From positions 2,179,774-2,243,773 of the forward strand of contig JAJHZJ010000696.1 of assembly GCA_023548195.1 (NCBI GenBank): DNA of 64,000 nucleotides, in the 5' to 3' direction. This document shows, in pieces, positions 11,378 through 21,920 of the stretch (position 1 is the first letter of the stretch; every line of letters begins with the position of its first letter). This stretch comes from Bettongia penicillata ogilbyi. Lineage: Eukaryota; Chordata; Mammalia; Diprotodontia; Potoroidae. The notes under the pieces are model-generated. The model made no database searches. It saw nothing but the letters and a program-made list of their open reading frames with translations, and was not told the origin of the DNA. Position numbers and translations under genes: made by a program.

Positions 11378-11556
11378 GCATGGGAAAATGCTTTGTTAAT
11401 TGTTTCAATATAATTGGCTTCCTTTCAATCCTGTGCATTTTTGGACATTTAAAAACATTATTGTAAGAAGGGATCACTAGGTTTCACAAGACAGTACATC
11501 AGTTGTTCAAGGAGCCCATGGCAGAAAAAGTTCAGAACCCTTGCACAAAAGGAAAT
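11378..11556 (+). mobile_element. non-autonomous hAT-like DNA element (putative)
   Basis: 'tgtttcaatataattggctt' and the end 'gttcagaacccttgc' match the element at 34753-34985, whose ends resemble inverted GGGTTCTTAACC-type termini. The family name is unknown to me. Confidence 0.45.
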
Positions 11557-11559
11557 AAG

Positions 11560-12300
11560 TAGAGACTAAGACATTTAATAACGCCTCTTGACAAACTTGA
11601 TGGGCTCAATTAACAGCAGAGCTGACCGAAGTAGGTGGCCCTTTTCTTGAACAAATGACTAATAAGATGATCCCTGATGCTGTGATAGGGTATTCTTCCA
11701 CAGCCTTCTCTCACAACTTGCCTCCCACTCTCTTACAACCACTGACCTTAAGAGACTTTCAAAAATTGTTGTTCTTTTTCCTACAAACTACTCAATAATT
11801 TTGTTTTTGTTTTGGTATGAGGAGTTGCCTGTGAGATTCATTCAGCCTCAGCTTGACATTTGGAGACTGGCAGGCGTTAAAGCTCACTGGCATCTAATTG
11901 AGATTCTCTTCATGGTGTCAGTAGGAGACTTGTAGGAGCATGATAAATAAGGGAGCTTGGAAGAGAAAATATTTTATTCGTTTAAGAATTTCATGCTGAA
12001 AACTTTTGATTTGAACTTGCTTATTGCAAACAGTTGCCTTAGTTGGCTTCCTGCTTCTCAAGAGAGATCTGGCTGACTTCTGTTGGTTGGCACCTGCAAT
12101 GACTAAGTCCTTCTCCAAATGCCAGATTCTTCTGGTTAACAGATGGAAGTCAATGACAAAGTCTCAGACTCTCAGATCATTCCCTCCCCTGTATTCTTTT
12201 TGATGGGAGCTCAATAAGTTCTTGAGGTCTTCTGAATTTATATGATGATGTCAAGGTTGACATTATGCATCCTGTATGAGCCAAAAACTCTTTATACATA
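11560..12300. other. unassigned sequence
   Basis: No recognised repeat or coding signal. Confidence 0.4.
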
Positions 12301-12302
12301 AT

Positions 12303-12547
12303 ATTGTTGTTCAGTGGTGTCTGACTCTGAAAGACCCCATTTGGGGCTTTTTTGGCAAAAAATACTGGAGTGGTTTGCCATTTCCTTCTCCAGCTCATTT
12401 TGCACATGAAGAAACTGAGGCAAACAAGGTTAAGTGACTTGCTCAGGGTCACACTGCTAGTGTCTAAGGCCAGATTTGAACTCAAGATGATGAGTCTTCC
12501 TGATTCTAGGGCTGGTGTTCTATCCGCCATGGTGCCACCTAGCTGCT
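12303..12547 (-). repeat. MAR1 CORE-SINE, near full length
   Basis: Minus orientation. The tail is at 12304-12345 ('gtctgactctgaaagacccc'), then 'ggagtggtttgccatttcct', the CORE ('aagaaactgaggcaaacaag'), and the tRNA head ending in 'ggtgccacctagctgctt'. The tail resembles the BovB/RTE LINE 3' end, as is known for MAR1. Confidence 0.9.
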
Positions 12548-12584
12548 TAGTTCTTTATATATAAATTATTTGTGGTTATAGTCT

Positions 12585-12785
12585 GTCCTCAGGGGGCAAC
12601 GCACTGAACATGGAAGTCGCATGAGTTCAAATCCCAGTTCTGCCACTGACTTGCTGTATGTCTTGAAGAATTCGCTTCACCTGTGTGTTAGTCTTAGAGT
12701 CTTTATCTGCAAAATGAGGGAGTCAGAGTAGACGATCTCAGAGGTGCCTTCCAATCCAAGATCTATGCTCACTAATCCTATGAAG
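12585..12785 (+). repeat. MIR SINE
   Basis: A B-box-like 'gagttcaaatcccagttctg' is followed by the core 'ctttatctgcaaaatgaggg' and the end 'ttccaatccaagatctatgc'. Confidence 0.8.
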
Positions 12786-13149
12786 GTGGTTGTTCATATT
12801 AGTCTAGTCCAGCCAAGCATTCAAATGGATATAATGAAGTCCCAGGAAGTGGTCTTCACTGGAAAAACATGGCTGGGTTTTTATGGAATCCTAGTCATGG
12901 GATGACCCTTTGAGGCTACCTGATATCACTTTCTATCCAAAGCAAGTCTCTACTGGATTGGCGTGAAGGCTGGGGAGTGGAATTCTAAGATTTATTTCTC
13001 TGGAAATCTGATTGACTGCAGCTTGTGCTGAGAGTGGTTGTTTATCTTCAGAGATTTTGACTCTAATACTAGTGCTCCCTTCTGGGTATAATCAGAAGTC
13101 TACTCCTCCTACACAATAGTCCCTTACATATTTGAAAACTTGCTCTAGT

Positions 13150-13250
13150 AAGTTTTATTAAAGCTAGCTAAGTAGTACAATGGATAGAGCTCTGTACTTA
13201 GAGGTATCAAGACCTGCATTTAAATTTGGCCTCCCTGACTACCTTGGTAA
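13150..13250 (+). repeat. MIR SINE, 5' part, split
   Basis: Head 'tagtacaatggatagagctc' and B box region 'gacctgcatttaaatttggc'. The SINE is interrupted by a MAR1 and resumes at 13495. Confidence 0.75.
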
Positions 13251-13494
13251 GGCAGCTAGGTGGTACAGTGGACAGAGTGCCAGGGTTGAGAAATAAAGAC
13301 TCATTTTTCTGAGTCCAAATCTGATGTCAGACACTTACTAACCGTGTGGCCTTGGCAAATCACATAACCCTGTTTGCCTCAGTTTCCTCATGTGTAAACT
13401 GAGCTGGAAAAGGAAATGGCAAACCACTTTCACCAAGAAAACCCCAAACAGAGTTATGAAGAATCAGACAGAACTGAAAGGCCTGAACAACAGT
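13251..13494 (+). repeat. MAR1 CORE-SINE inserted in a MIR
   Basis: Full-length order: 'ggcagctaggtggtacagtg' head, 'gtttgcctcagtttcctcat' CORE, 'ggaaaaggaaatggcaaacc', then a BovB-like tail ending 'gaacaacagt'. It sits between two halves of one MIR. Confidence 0.9.
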
Positions 13495-13672
13495 AGCTGT
13501 GTGACCCGGGCAAGGCACTTGACTTCTAGAGGCCTCAGTTAACTCATCTGTAAAATGAAGATAAAAATAGGACCTGTTTCTCAACATTGTTGTGCAGATC
13601 TTATAAGTTATTTGTAAAATTTTTCCTAAACTTTAAAGCTCTATGTAAATGTTGAATATTATTATTAAGCTA
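13495..13672 (+). repeat. MIR SINE, 3' part, split
   Basis: It resumes with 'agctgtgtgacccgggcaag' and runs through to the MIR tail 'ctctatgtaaatgttgaata' with a TTATTATT end. Confidence 0.8.
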
Positions 13673-13707
13673 ATCAAAGTTCTTTCAATTGTTCCTCACA
13701 TGAAATG

Positions 13708-14423
13708 ATTTTTTCCTTAATAATTTTCCCCACCACATTACACATAAAGATAGTTTTCAACATTCATTTTCATAAAATTTTGAGTTTCAAATTATTCTTC
13801 TTCTCCCCTCCTCCAGACAACAAGCTATCTAAGTTATACACGTACAGTCACGATAAACATGTTTCCACATTAGGTTGAGAACGAAGAATCAGAACGAAAG
13901 GGAAAAACCATGATAAGGAAATAACCAAAAACAAAACAAACAAAAGAAAATAGTATGCTTCCTTCTCCAAACAGACTCCAATGTTTTTGTCTGGATGTGG
14001 TTAACATTTCCCATCATGAGTCTTTCAGAATTGTCTTGGATCATTGTATGGCTGAAAAGAGATATATCTACCACAGTTGATCATTGTTACATTGTTGCTG
14101 TCACTGTGTACAGTGTTCTGATTCTGCTCACTTCACTCAGCATCAGTTCATGTAAGTCTTCTCAGCTTTTTCTGAAATCCACCTGTTTATTATTTCTTAT
14201 AGCACAATAGTATTTCATTACATTCATATACTACAACTTTTTCAACCATTCCCTAGTTGATGGGCATTCCCTCAGTTTCTAATTCTTTGCCAGTACGAAA
14301 AGAGTCACTATAAATATTTTTGTCCAATGGGACCTTTTCCAATTTTTGGCTCTTTAGGATACAGTCCTAGTGGTGGTATTATTGGATCAAAGGGTATGCA
14401 CAGTTTGGTTGCCCTTTGGCCAT
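13708..14423 (-). mobile_element. L1 3' UTR
   Basis: Antisense L1 3' end, with 'ttcaacattcattttcataa' at the 3' side. Later come 'gcacaatagtatttcattac' and 'ttgatgggcattccctcagt', landmarks shared with other copies in the window. It is 5'-truncated near 14423. Confidence 0.85.
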
Positions 14424-14627
14424 TGTCATGAAATGAGTTTTCAGCCCTTTTCCATCCCAGTGCATTCCAGTTTGGCAACTCCTAATGTAAAGTTAAGGGA
14501 CTCAAAATGGAGCATGATGCTTTAGCTATGATCTGACTAGTGTGACTAGCACTTAACCTGACCACTATAAGATAGATAGAGACTGACAAAATCAGATTTT
14601 GTTCTTAGATGCAAAATTGAAAAACAA

Positions 14628-14868
14628 ACACATTTATATAACATTTTAAGGATTGCAAAAAGCCTTACCAATATTAATTCATTTGATCCTGACAACAACC
14701 TTAGGAGTCTGGTGGTATTATGATTCCCATTTTACAAGTAAGGAATTTGAGGCAAAAAGTGTTTAAATGACTTGCCCATGGTTACATATCTAGTAAGTGT
14801 CTGAGGCTGGATTTGAATTCAGATCTTTCTTCAGGCAGAGTGCTCTATCCACTGTGTCACCTCGTGAC
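14628..14868 (-). repeat. MIR (Ther-1) SINE
   Basis: Minus orientation, with tail at 'catttatataacattttaag', core 'ttacaagtaaggaatttgag', and head ending 'gctctatccactgtgtcacc'. Confidence 0.85.
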
Positions 14869-14869
14869 C

Positions 14870-15447
14870 TCTAAGCATTTATTTAACTACCCCTTACCTG
14901 CCATTTTTTTCCACATGAATTACTGTTCAGACAAATATTCTCCATCCTATAGTTGTGATAAAAAAATTCGAACATCCATCCCCATTATATTTTATATTGG
15001 TCGTTTTGGCCAAGATTTCCAGCTTGTCTAAATCTTTGAAAACTTTGATCTACTGTTCAATCTACTGCCCTTCCCAATCCCAAGCAGGATCTATAGCATG
15101 TGATAACTAATTACAAGGACTAGCTTGAGGCTGAAGTGCTCTGGTTAAAGAATTTCATATACCATGATCCATTTTTTAACATCAAAAAAGGCTGACCTTA
15201 TTTTAGCAGGATACTATTAGAATTCATTGATTGAGTGCCCTTTTCCTGATTCCTCCCTCTGCCATCTGTTAGCTTATTGTTTTAAGCACTTGGTAACAGT
15301 CTGTATTCTCAGAGGATTCCTGTTCTAAGAGGAAAACATAACATAGGTGAAGGGGTTCAGTTGTAAGACAGATAGAAATGTCTCATGGTCCCTAGTGGGT
15401 AGTGGAAAGCATATCTTTTAATGTCATGTTTGTTGATAAAATCATAC
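14870..15447. other. unassigned sequence
   Basis: No recognised repeat. It would be intron if the candidate exon to the right is real. Confidence 0.35.
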
Positions 15448-15649
15448 CTGGTTTGGGTCATTGAGTACCCATGAGATGGTGCTAAGGCCTTTGATGGGGA
15501 AACTTTCATTTCTGGGTCTTCAGTAGCTGTGGCTGCTGTTGCATCAGCATCTTCAGAGGGAGTGGCCAGGTGCCATCTCTGCTGGAGCCTCTTCAATGAG
15601 GGATGCTGAGCCCTGGTTGAAAGTAGGCAGTATGGGCAATTCATGCTGA
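15448..15649 (-). other. candidate internal exon (coding or non-coding)
   Basis: On the minus strand a pyrimidine-rich acceptor, 'tatttttcttcctcag', ends at 15650. A near-ideal donor, CAG|GTATGA, begins at 15447. The 202 bp between them are more GC-rich than the flanks and stay open in one frame throughout, a frame that begins mid-codon (2 nt) and leaves 2 nt over. That frame contains an Ala/Thr/Asp stretch (DADATAATATED). A second frame ends in a stop after about 30 codons and could be a terminal coding segment. I do not recognise the peptide. No partner exon was identified, so it may be a lncRNA exon, a decoy or chance. Confidence 0.3.
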
Positions 15650-16129
15650 CTGAGGAAGAAAAATATGGTACTAGGGCATTCAATTCTTTTTTACTGTGGC
15701 CAAGCATGTCATGCTTTTTCTTGGCTTGGGAACTCTGCTACTGAGTATTTTAAATGAAGACTTTCTTTAGGACATTCCTAGACGGCTTGCTGAGAAATAA
15801 TGCTGAAGACTATAGGTAGTCAACATATCCTGAGTTTATTACATGTCTCTGCCAATAACATTGATTATTTGGAAAAACAGCAGAGCAACAGAAAAACTAC
15901 TCATCACCTTGTATTGGGGCCACAGAAGAGAAACCTTATTTATTTTCCATGTGTTTGACCAACATTATCCCTGAAAGAAAACCAGCTCTTCAAGTTGCTG
16001 TTAGGGGAAATCTTGTATTTTCCTTCAGGCACAGAAACTGAACAGGATAATAAATTTGAAGGGAATTCCACTCTGAAAACAAATGTTTATGATTTTGCTC
16101 TGTATCTCTTAATGCATGATGGACTCCAA
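15650..16129. other. unassigned sequence
   Basis: No repeat is recognised. It lies just upstream (minus strand) of the candidate exon. Confidence 0.35.
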
Positions 16130-16285
16130 ATGCTTGCCAACCCTGGGTGGCCCCTTGACATTTCAAATTCAACATGTCTTAAATTGCGAGTTCATGCACT
16201 CTTGATCAATCCTACCCCCCACTTAGCCTTTCTTAGACCTTGTCAAGGTTGGTACCATTTTCCCAGTCACTCAGCATTAAAGGAC
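16130..16285 (+). mobile_element. L2 LINE fragment (putative)
   Basis: 'ttcaaattcaacatgtctta' and 'tcccagtcactcagc' follow the order of the L2 reverse transcriptase segment seen at 19862 and 52185. It is strongly diverged. Confidence 0.45.
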
Positions 16286-16289
16286 ATGT

Positions 16290-16630
16290 GGAACAAGGCA
16301 GGACTCCAGGTTCTCTGTTAGAATGATGACTACAAGGATAGGTGGTTATTTTGAGGCAGCCAGACTGGAGACTAACAATCCTATAGGGCCAGAGTAGGAA
16401 GGACCTGTGTGTGTCTTCTTTCTTTTGGTCTGAAAACTTGGGCTGCTAGATCCTGTTGAATAGACTCTTTATGGGGTGACTGAGCAGTTGGTTTGGTCTG
16501 ATCCAACCTTCTTTTTGTCACTTCAAAACATCAAGACATGCATGAAATAAGATAAAAGAATACTCATCCCCCTCAAAAAGAGAATAAAGGATATAACCTG
16601 TGATGAGAAAGACATCAGAAAAAACCATGT
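16290..16630. other. unassigned sequence
   Basis: No recognised feature. Confidence 0.4.
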
Positions 16631-16631
16631 A

Positions 16632-16772
16632 AATCTTACCTGTGATGCTCACTACCTGTGTGACCTTGAGGAAATTATTCAAACTTTCTGGGCTTCGGTT
16701 TCCTCACTTGAACTAGATGCCCTCTGAGGTCCTTTTTATCTATAAATATGTTTTCTCATGATCCTATGACAA
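16632..16772 (+). repeat. MIR SINE fragment
   Basis: 'tacctgtgtgaccttgagga', 'ggtttcctcacttgaactag' and 'ctcatgatcctatgac' are in MIR order. Confidence 0.75.
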
Positions 16773-16994
16773 AAAATTAGCAAATCATAAAAGGGGCACC
16801 AGTATGATGAGTAAACTTAAGGAGGAAGGGAAACTGAGGTAAAATCTTCAATCCTCTCCCACCAAAGAAAAATGATACAGCAGTAACTGGATTCAAATGA
16901 GTGATAATGGTGCAATTGCAAATCTTCTACAGTGACATAGGAGAAGCTCAACAAAAGAATAAAAGAAAATTATAAAGATGGACATTATGACAGA

Positions 16995-17168
16995 AATAAG
17001 AGCTAAGTGCTAAATATGCAGAAAGATGAAAATAGTTCCTTGTCTTAAGGTGCTTAGACTACTGGGGAGGCAACATACAATCCACCATGTACAAACAAAA
17101 TAATGTGTGGAGTAAATTGGAGATCATCTCAGGAGGTAGGTACTCACATTAAGGTGAAGCAGCAAGGT
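16995..17168 (-). mobile_element. L2 3' end fragment
   Basis: Antisense L2 tail: 'gtcttaaggtgcttagacta' then 'gtacaaacaaaataatgtgt' and 'ggagatcatctcaggaggta'. Confidence 0.6.
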
Positions 17169-17169
17169 A

Positions 17170-17559
17170 TCCGAAGAAGAGACAGGAGATAAGTTGTTCT
17201 AGATGAATCAAAACATCTCCTCAACCATCCCCTGTGACCTGAATGGAAACAACCCGGCATCCTGAACCCAACAACCTTGGGAACAGCAGTCACCCTTAAG
17301 TCTCTGTAATTGCTTCCAGCCTGGGAAGAGCAAGCATGAATGAAGGGAGTAGGAGCCCACCATGGGAACTCCCACTAGCAACACCAATTGCCACCAGCTA
17401 GTAGGTAAGCCCCAAAATCCTGAGAGTGACAGTACCCAGACCACAGGTCCTGCTTCCAGTCTGGAAGTAGGAAATCATCACCTGTGGTATGTCACTTGGC
17501 AACTGCTTCTTTGAATACTGAAGCCACAATGACTGAAGACACAGAAAAGTTGTTACTAC
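17170..17559. other. unassigned sequence
   Basis: Relatively GC-rich for the window, but no repeat, exon or CpG clustering is recognised. Confidence 0.4.
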
Positions 17560-18834
17560 ATAAGTTCTTGGCACTATCAAATGGTTCAATATTAGAATGA
17601 TAGGATTTTATCAGTGGAAATAACATCAAAAAAGAGACATGATATTCATTATTGGGCTCATGGAGAGGTGAACAACTTGTGAGTAAGCAAGAGATAGAGA
17701 GCAAAGTAAGTTGTAAAATGGATAATTTCCATTACATTAAATTAAGATTTTTTGCACAAATGAGAAAATTATAGCCAACATTAGAAGGAAAGCAGAAAAT
17801 TGGGGAAATTTTTTTATATACAGTTTATCAGATAAAGATTCCACTTAAAAATGTATGTAGAATTTTGTCAAATCCATGAAAATGTGGATCATTCTCCAGT
17901 TGACAAATGATCAAAGGTTATGAAATTTTCCAATGAAGAAATCAAAACAATTTATAGTCATACAAAATTCTCTAAATCATTACTGGTTAGAGAAATGCAG
18001 ATTAAAACCACCTTGAGATATCATTTTACACCTGCCAGATTGGTTAAAATGATGGAGAAAATGATAAAGGTTGGAGAGGATGCAGAAAAATTGGGACACA
18101 GCCTCTGTTGGAAGAATTATAAATTGATCCAACCATTCTGGAGAGCGATATGAAATTATGCCCAAAGAGTTACCACCTGTACCTTTTGGCCCAGCAGTAC
18201 CACTCTTTGGTCTATTTCCAAAGCTGATTAGGGAAAAAGAAAAAGAACATGTATGTTCTAAAATGTTTATAGCAGTTCTCTGTGGTGGCCAAGAAATGGA
18301 AACTGTGGAGATGCCCATCAGATTGGGGAATGGCTGAACAAGATGTGGTACGTGATTGTGATGGAATACTACTGTGCTATAAGAAATAATGAGCTCAGTG
18401 ACTTTAGAAAAAAAACATGGAGAGACTTGCATGAAATAATGAAGCCTGAAATTACAACCAAGAGTGGTACATTGTGTGTAGTAAGAACAACATTGTTTTA
18501 AGAACAACTTTGAGTAAATAAATTGTTTTGACTTAAATACACAAATTAACCAAAAAGGAAATATGAAGAAAGATGCTATCTGGATCCAGAGAAAGAACTG
18601 ATAAATAGAAATTTGTATAGAATAACACACACACACACACACATACTTGTTTGTGTCTAATGGTGAGGGGGAAAAGAAGAAAAAAGAAAAAATTACATGA
18701 TAATTTTGTTACATTTTTGAAAGGAATACCAAGTTGTACATAGCAGATCTGCGTTTCACACACAATTATTTTTAGTTGGACTATATTCTGGAAATGCTTA
18801 TTTTATTTCATTAATTGAAAATAAAATTTAAAAG
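17560..18834 (+). mobile_element. L1, ORF2 3' end plus 3' UTR, 5'-truncated
   Basis: The left part (17560-17880) follows the end of L1 ORF2 ('gcaagagatagagagcaaag', 'ggataatttccattacatta'). The 3' UTR runs from about 17900 ('agaaatgcagattaaaacca', 'gattggggaatggctgaaca', 'tggatccagagaaagaactg') to an A-rich end near 18834. It contains a (CA)n run at about 18625. It shares a subfamily-specific 3' segment with the copy at 23105. No intact frame is present. Confidence 0.85.
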
Positions 18835-18934
18835 GAATCATTACCATCAACTTTGGTGCCATACCCCGTGGACCATGGGACTTTCCTGCCTGACTTGCAG
18901 TGGAAATCTTCTATACGTGCTGCCTTCCTCATTA

Positions 18935-19020
18935 GCATGTAAGTTTGAGAGCAGGGACTATCTTGTTTTTCTATTTATATTCCTCGTACTTTATAAATAG
19001 TAAGCTTTTAATAAATTCTT
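18935..19020 (+). repeat. L2/MIR 3' tail fragment
   Basis: 'gagagcagggactatcttgt' then 'ttaataaattc' is the L2/MIR terminal segment. Confidence 0.6.
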
Positions 19021-19149
19021 TCCCTCTCACTTATTCATTTGTTCATCTGTACTTTCATTCATCCAATCACTTTCTTTCCTACTTATTTGTCCAAATCCTT
19101 AGCTTCCTATGTTTGATCCATGTGCCATCCCCTAAATATGGATTTACCT

Positions 19150-19240
19150 AAAGGCTCTGTATACTTCTCTCATATCTTCTCTCGATGATATTATCACCTT
19201 TAGGAGATTCAGTCATCTATGCAGATGACTCTTTGTATCA
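19150..19240 (+). mobile_element. L2 LINE fragment with YADD box (part 1)
   Basis: Bases 19218-19229 encode Y-A-D-D in the local context IYADDS, the reverse transcriptase catalytic box. This is the first piece of an L2 that resumes at 19862. Confidence 0.65.
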
Positions 19241-19861
19241 GTAAGCACCCCAATGTACACAGGGGACCTGTTATCGTACATTCTTAGATCTGCATTCATA
19301 AAAGGAAAGGCAACTTTTGAGGGTTTAACAATCACTTTAATCATACATATGTATCAATTCTTTAGTCAAGCACATATATCATTCACCTGGTTCAGGGGAG
19401 TCAACAACCTGAACCCCAAAGTAATCAACAGACATGGCTTCTTCTGTCTGACCATACTTCAACAGACAGGTACAGATGCCTGCCCATACTAGAGAGGGAA
19501 GCACGACATCTAGGTTCTCAAAGCTGGGGAGGGGAGCTCCTTATTGGCTTCGCAGAGGCATCATCTGGCACTCAAACCTTCTTGCAAAAGCTAAGCCCCA
19601 AAATAAAACCTCATCCTCAGAACATAACTTTTTTAGAGCCAGAGGGCATCCCAATCCTTGAGAACCAGTACCTCATCAACAAAAGTTGAGTGTTCCTACA
19701 AACCTTTCCCAATCAAACTCTTTTTAATGGGCAGGCCCATTAATGGGTGAGAAAGATCTTCTCCAATCACATTATTCAATCAGAGGCACTTTTAGTAAAA
19801 CAACAGCAAAAGATCCTAATTTGATTGCCATTATACTCATAACTGTATAGACATTGCTAAT
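19241..19861. other. unidentified 620-bp insertion inside an L2
   Basis: It separates two consecutive parts of the L2 reverse transcriptase. It includes a CCAAT-containing AT-rich part (19757-19795) and an AATAAAA near 19602. It might be LTR-derived, but I see no clear TG...CA ends or target duplication. Confidence 0.4.
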
Positions 19862-20106
19862 ATCTCTCTTGAAATTCAGTCCCACACTAACTGCTGGTTG
19901 GATGTCTCCAACTACACATCCCATAGGTATCTCAAACTCAACATGACTTATATGGAAATCATTATCTTCTGCACAAGTAATCCCTCCTTAAAACTTCTCT
20001 ATTTTGATCATCATCTTTATAGATACCCAGGTTTACAACCATCCAGTTATCTTCAAGTCTTCCCTCTGTCTCTCCACAACCAGCCAGGTAACAAGTCTTG
20101 CTGACT
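19862..20106 (+). mobile_element. L2 LINE fragment (part 2)
   Basis: 'ggatgtctccaactacacat' and 'atctcaaactcaacatgact' encode the region just after YADD in L2, with LKLN in the plus-strand frame. It is degenerate. Confidence 0.65.
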
Positions 20107-20318
20107 ATTGAATTTGTTCTTCATTCTCAAAGAAGATCATGACATCAGGGAGATGATGACATGACTTGCAGTTGACTTTGATTTGAGTGAGGCAGGGCTG
20201 TGCAAGGTCACCAGCTTCATTTTCTCCTCCAGAGCCATTGGGTGCAGGTGCTGGATATTCATCAGGATGACTGGGGATGGTGGAGGATGCAGTGGGAGAT
20301 ACTGGCCCCTGCTGACTC
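20107..20318 (-). repeat. family D dispersed repeat inserted in L2
   Basis: 'gttcttcattctcaaagaag', 'gacatgacttgcagttgact' and 'ttctcctccagagccattgg' are the family landmarks in reverse orientation. Confidence 0.6.
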
Positions 20319-20795
20319 TGTAGAAATGAAATGAATAATGAAATTACTAATCACCTTGATTTATCTGAACTCCCTTATTATCCAGCAGAGGCTGAAATCA
20401 TCTGGGAATCAAAATCAGTCAATCAGGAAGTGAAATGTGTTGTTCAAGTTTGACATACCATTGATCCTTTGAGGTGTCCACTGGGTGAAGCCAGCACACC
20501 CTTGCTGTGCAGCAACCATAAGGCTGTCTCAAACTGGTTCATACCAGTCCCAATCAGTCAGAGCTCACACAAACATCCTGGTTCTGGATACACTGTACTT
20601 TTCCTATTTTCCTGCCCACCTTTGTTGTAAATCATATAAACCACTCTCTAACCCCCACCCCTATCTTTGGAGCAGAAGACTAGGATTTACTGTCCCTGTG
20701 GGTGTGTGTGCCATACTTGTCCAATAAATGCTTCGAGGTTTTGTACTTGAATTGTAGCTCCCTTCCCTCTGATAAGGTGGATACTGTACCCCAAT
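20319..20795 (+). mobile_element. solo-LTR-like sequence
   Basis: It begins TGTAGAAATG and carries TATAAA at 20635-20640. A polyadenylation signal AATAAA lies 83 bp further on (20723-20728), followed by a pyrimidine-containing U5-like stretch. This spacing matches retroviral LTR architecture. It sits inside the split L2, which resumes near 20835. The right boundary (a CA near 20795) is approximate, and no clear target duplication was seen. Confidence 0.45.
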
Positions 20796-20834
20796 TAATC
20801 CTGCCATAATTAATCAACTCTATTTTTACAACAT

Positions 20835-21157
20835 GTATTGAATTTATTCTCGTCCTTTCCATTACGTGGTTTCTCCACTCCACCCCATACCTTAGGTTCT
20901 CATCAACTTTCACTAGGATTATTACATTCCTAATTGAATATCTTTTAGTCTTTCCCCTCTCTGACACATCCTTTACACAGCTAAAAATATAATCTTTCTA
21001 AAGTACAACTCTGGCTATATCACCCCTTTGCTCAACGATGTTTCCCTATTCTCTCTAGAATGAAATATACCAGCTCCTCACCTTGGCATTTACGGACCTT
21101 TGCAATCTAACCCCAGGAACACTTTTATACTTCACATTTTCCCCCTTCATATGCTAT
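20835..21157 (+). mobile_element. L2 LINE fragment (part 3)
   Basis: 'gtacaactctggctatatca' and 'cccctttgctcaacgatg' match the L2 thumb region, 'ttgcaatctaaccccaggaa' its end. Confidence 0.7.
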
Positions 21158-21514
21158 TGTGCTTTGTCCTTCATTTTTCAATAGGACAAATTGATGATGT
21201 CTTGATAGCACACAAATAGAATTTGTGAGTTAAGAGTTGCACGAAGTCATCAGCTTCACCTTCTATTCCAGAGCCATTGAAGTTCAGTAGCAGTACAAAA
21301 ATCAAGGAAACTGGTGATGGCTTGGGATGCAGTGGATGCCCTTGGCATCTTTGATGTCTGACCAAGCTCTTAGCACTCCACGGTATCTGCTTCAGCTGCC
21401 TTCATGGCTGTTGGAATAAATTGTTTCCATCCACCCATTCCACTGAGGGAAGTCTCCACATGCTTGAAGCAGACATCCCCCTAACTCACTGATGGGTTTG
21501 AGGTCTGTCAGTTA
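21158..21514 (-). repeat. family D dispersed repeat, longest copy
   Basis: It starts with 'gtccttcatttttcaatagg' and extends further than other copies, to about 21514. This gives a better view of the full unit of about 350 bp. It is again inserted in the L2. Confidence 0.55.
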
Positions 21515-21689
21515 CCCTCATATGCTGTGCATTTTAGCTGAACTGGCTATTAACTGTATCCCAAACTGAAAACACTATCTCCAACCTCAAAACCTAAGCA
21601 GAGTGTCTTATACAATTTCCCATCTGTCTTTCACCTGTTAGAATACTTTGCTTCATCCAAACTCATCCCTCTAAGTGAATCTTGTTCTT
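21515..21689 (+). mobile_element. L2 LINE fragment (part 4)
   Basis: Short L2-like stretch after the family D insertion ('cacctgttagaatactttgc' region). Weakly supported. Confidence 0.4.
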
Positions 21690-21920
21690 TTGTCTATCCA
21701 TAAAGCAATCCACTGGTAGTTTGGTTGGTATATCATCAAATCTGTAAATTAATTTAGGCATTATCATAACTTTTAGTGTATTGGCATAAGCCAATCATGG
21801 GCACCATCCCTCCAAGCATTTGTCATGCTCTATTTCTTTTAAGAGTATTTTCAAATAGTATCTATAAAAGTAAGTGTGTCTTGGTAGATTGATTCTCAGC
21901 TAAGATGCCAAAAATACTAG
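21690..21920 (-). mobile_element. L1 ORF2 antisense fragment (putative)
   Basis: 'aaattaatttaggcattatc' and 'gtgtcttggtagattgattc' parallel the antisense L1 ORF2 region also seen at 40250-40360. Confidence 0.45.

Noticed and set aside
17980..18642. 220-codon minus-strand frame
   Set aside because: It is antisense to an L1 3' UTR. The frame is long by chance and the sense element is clear.
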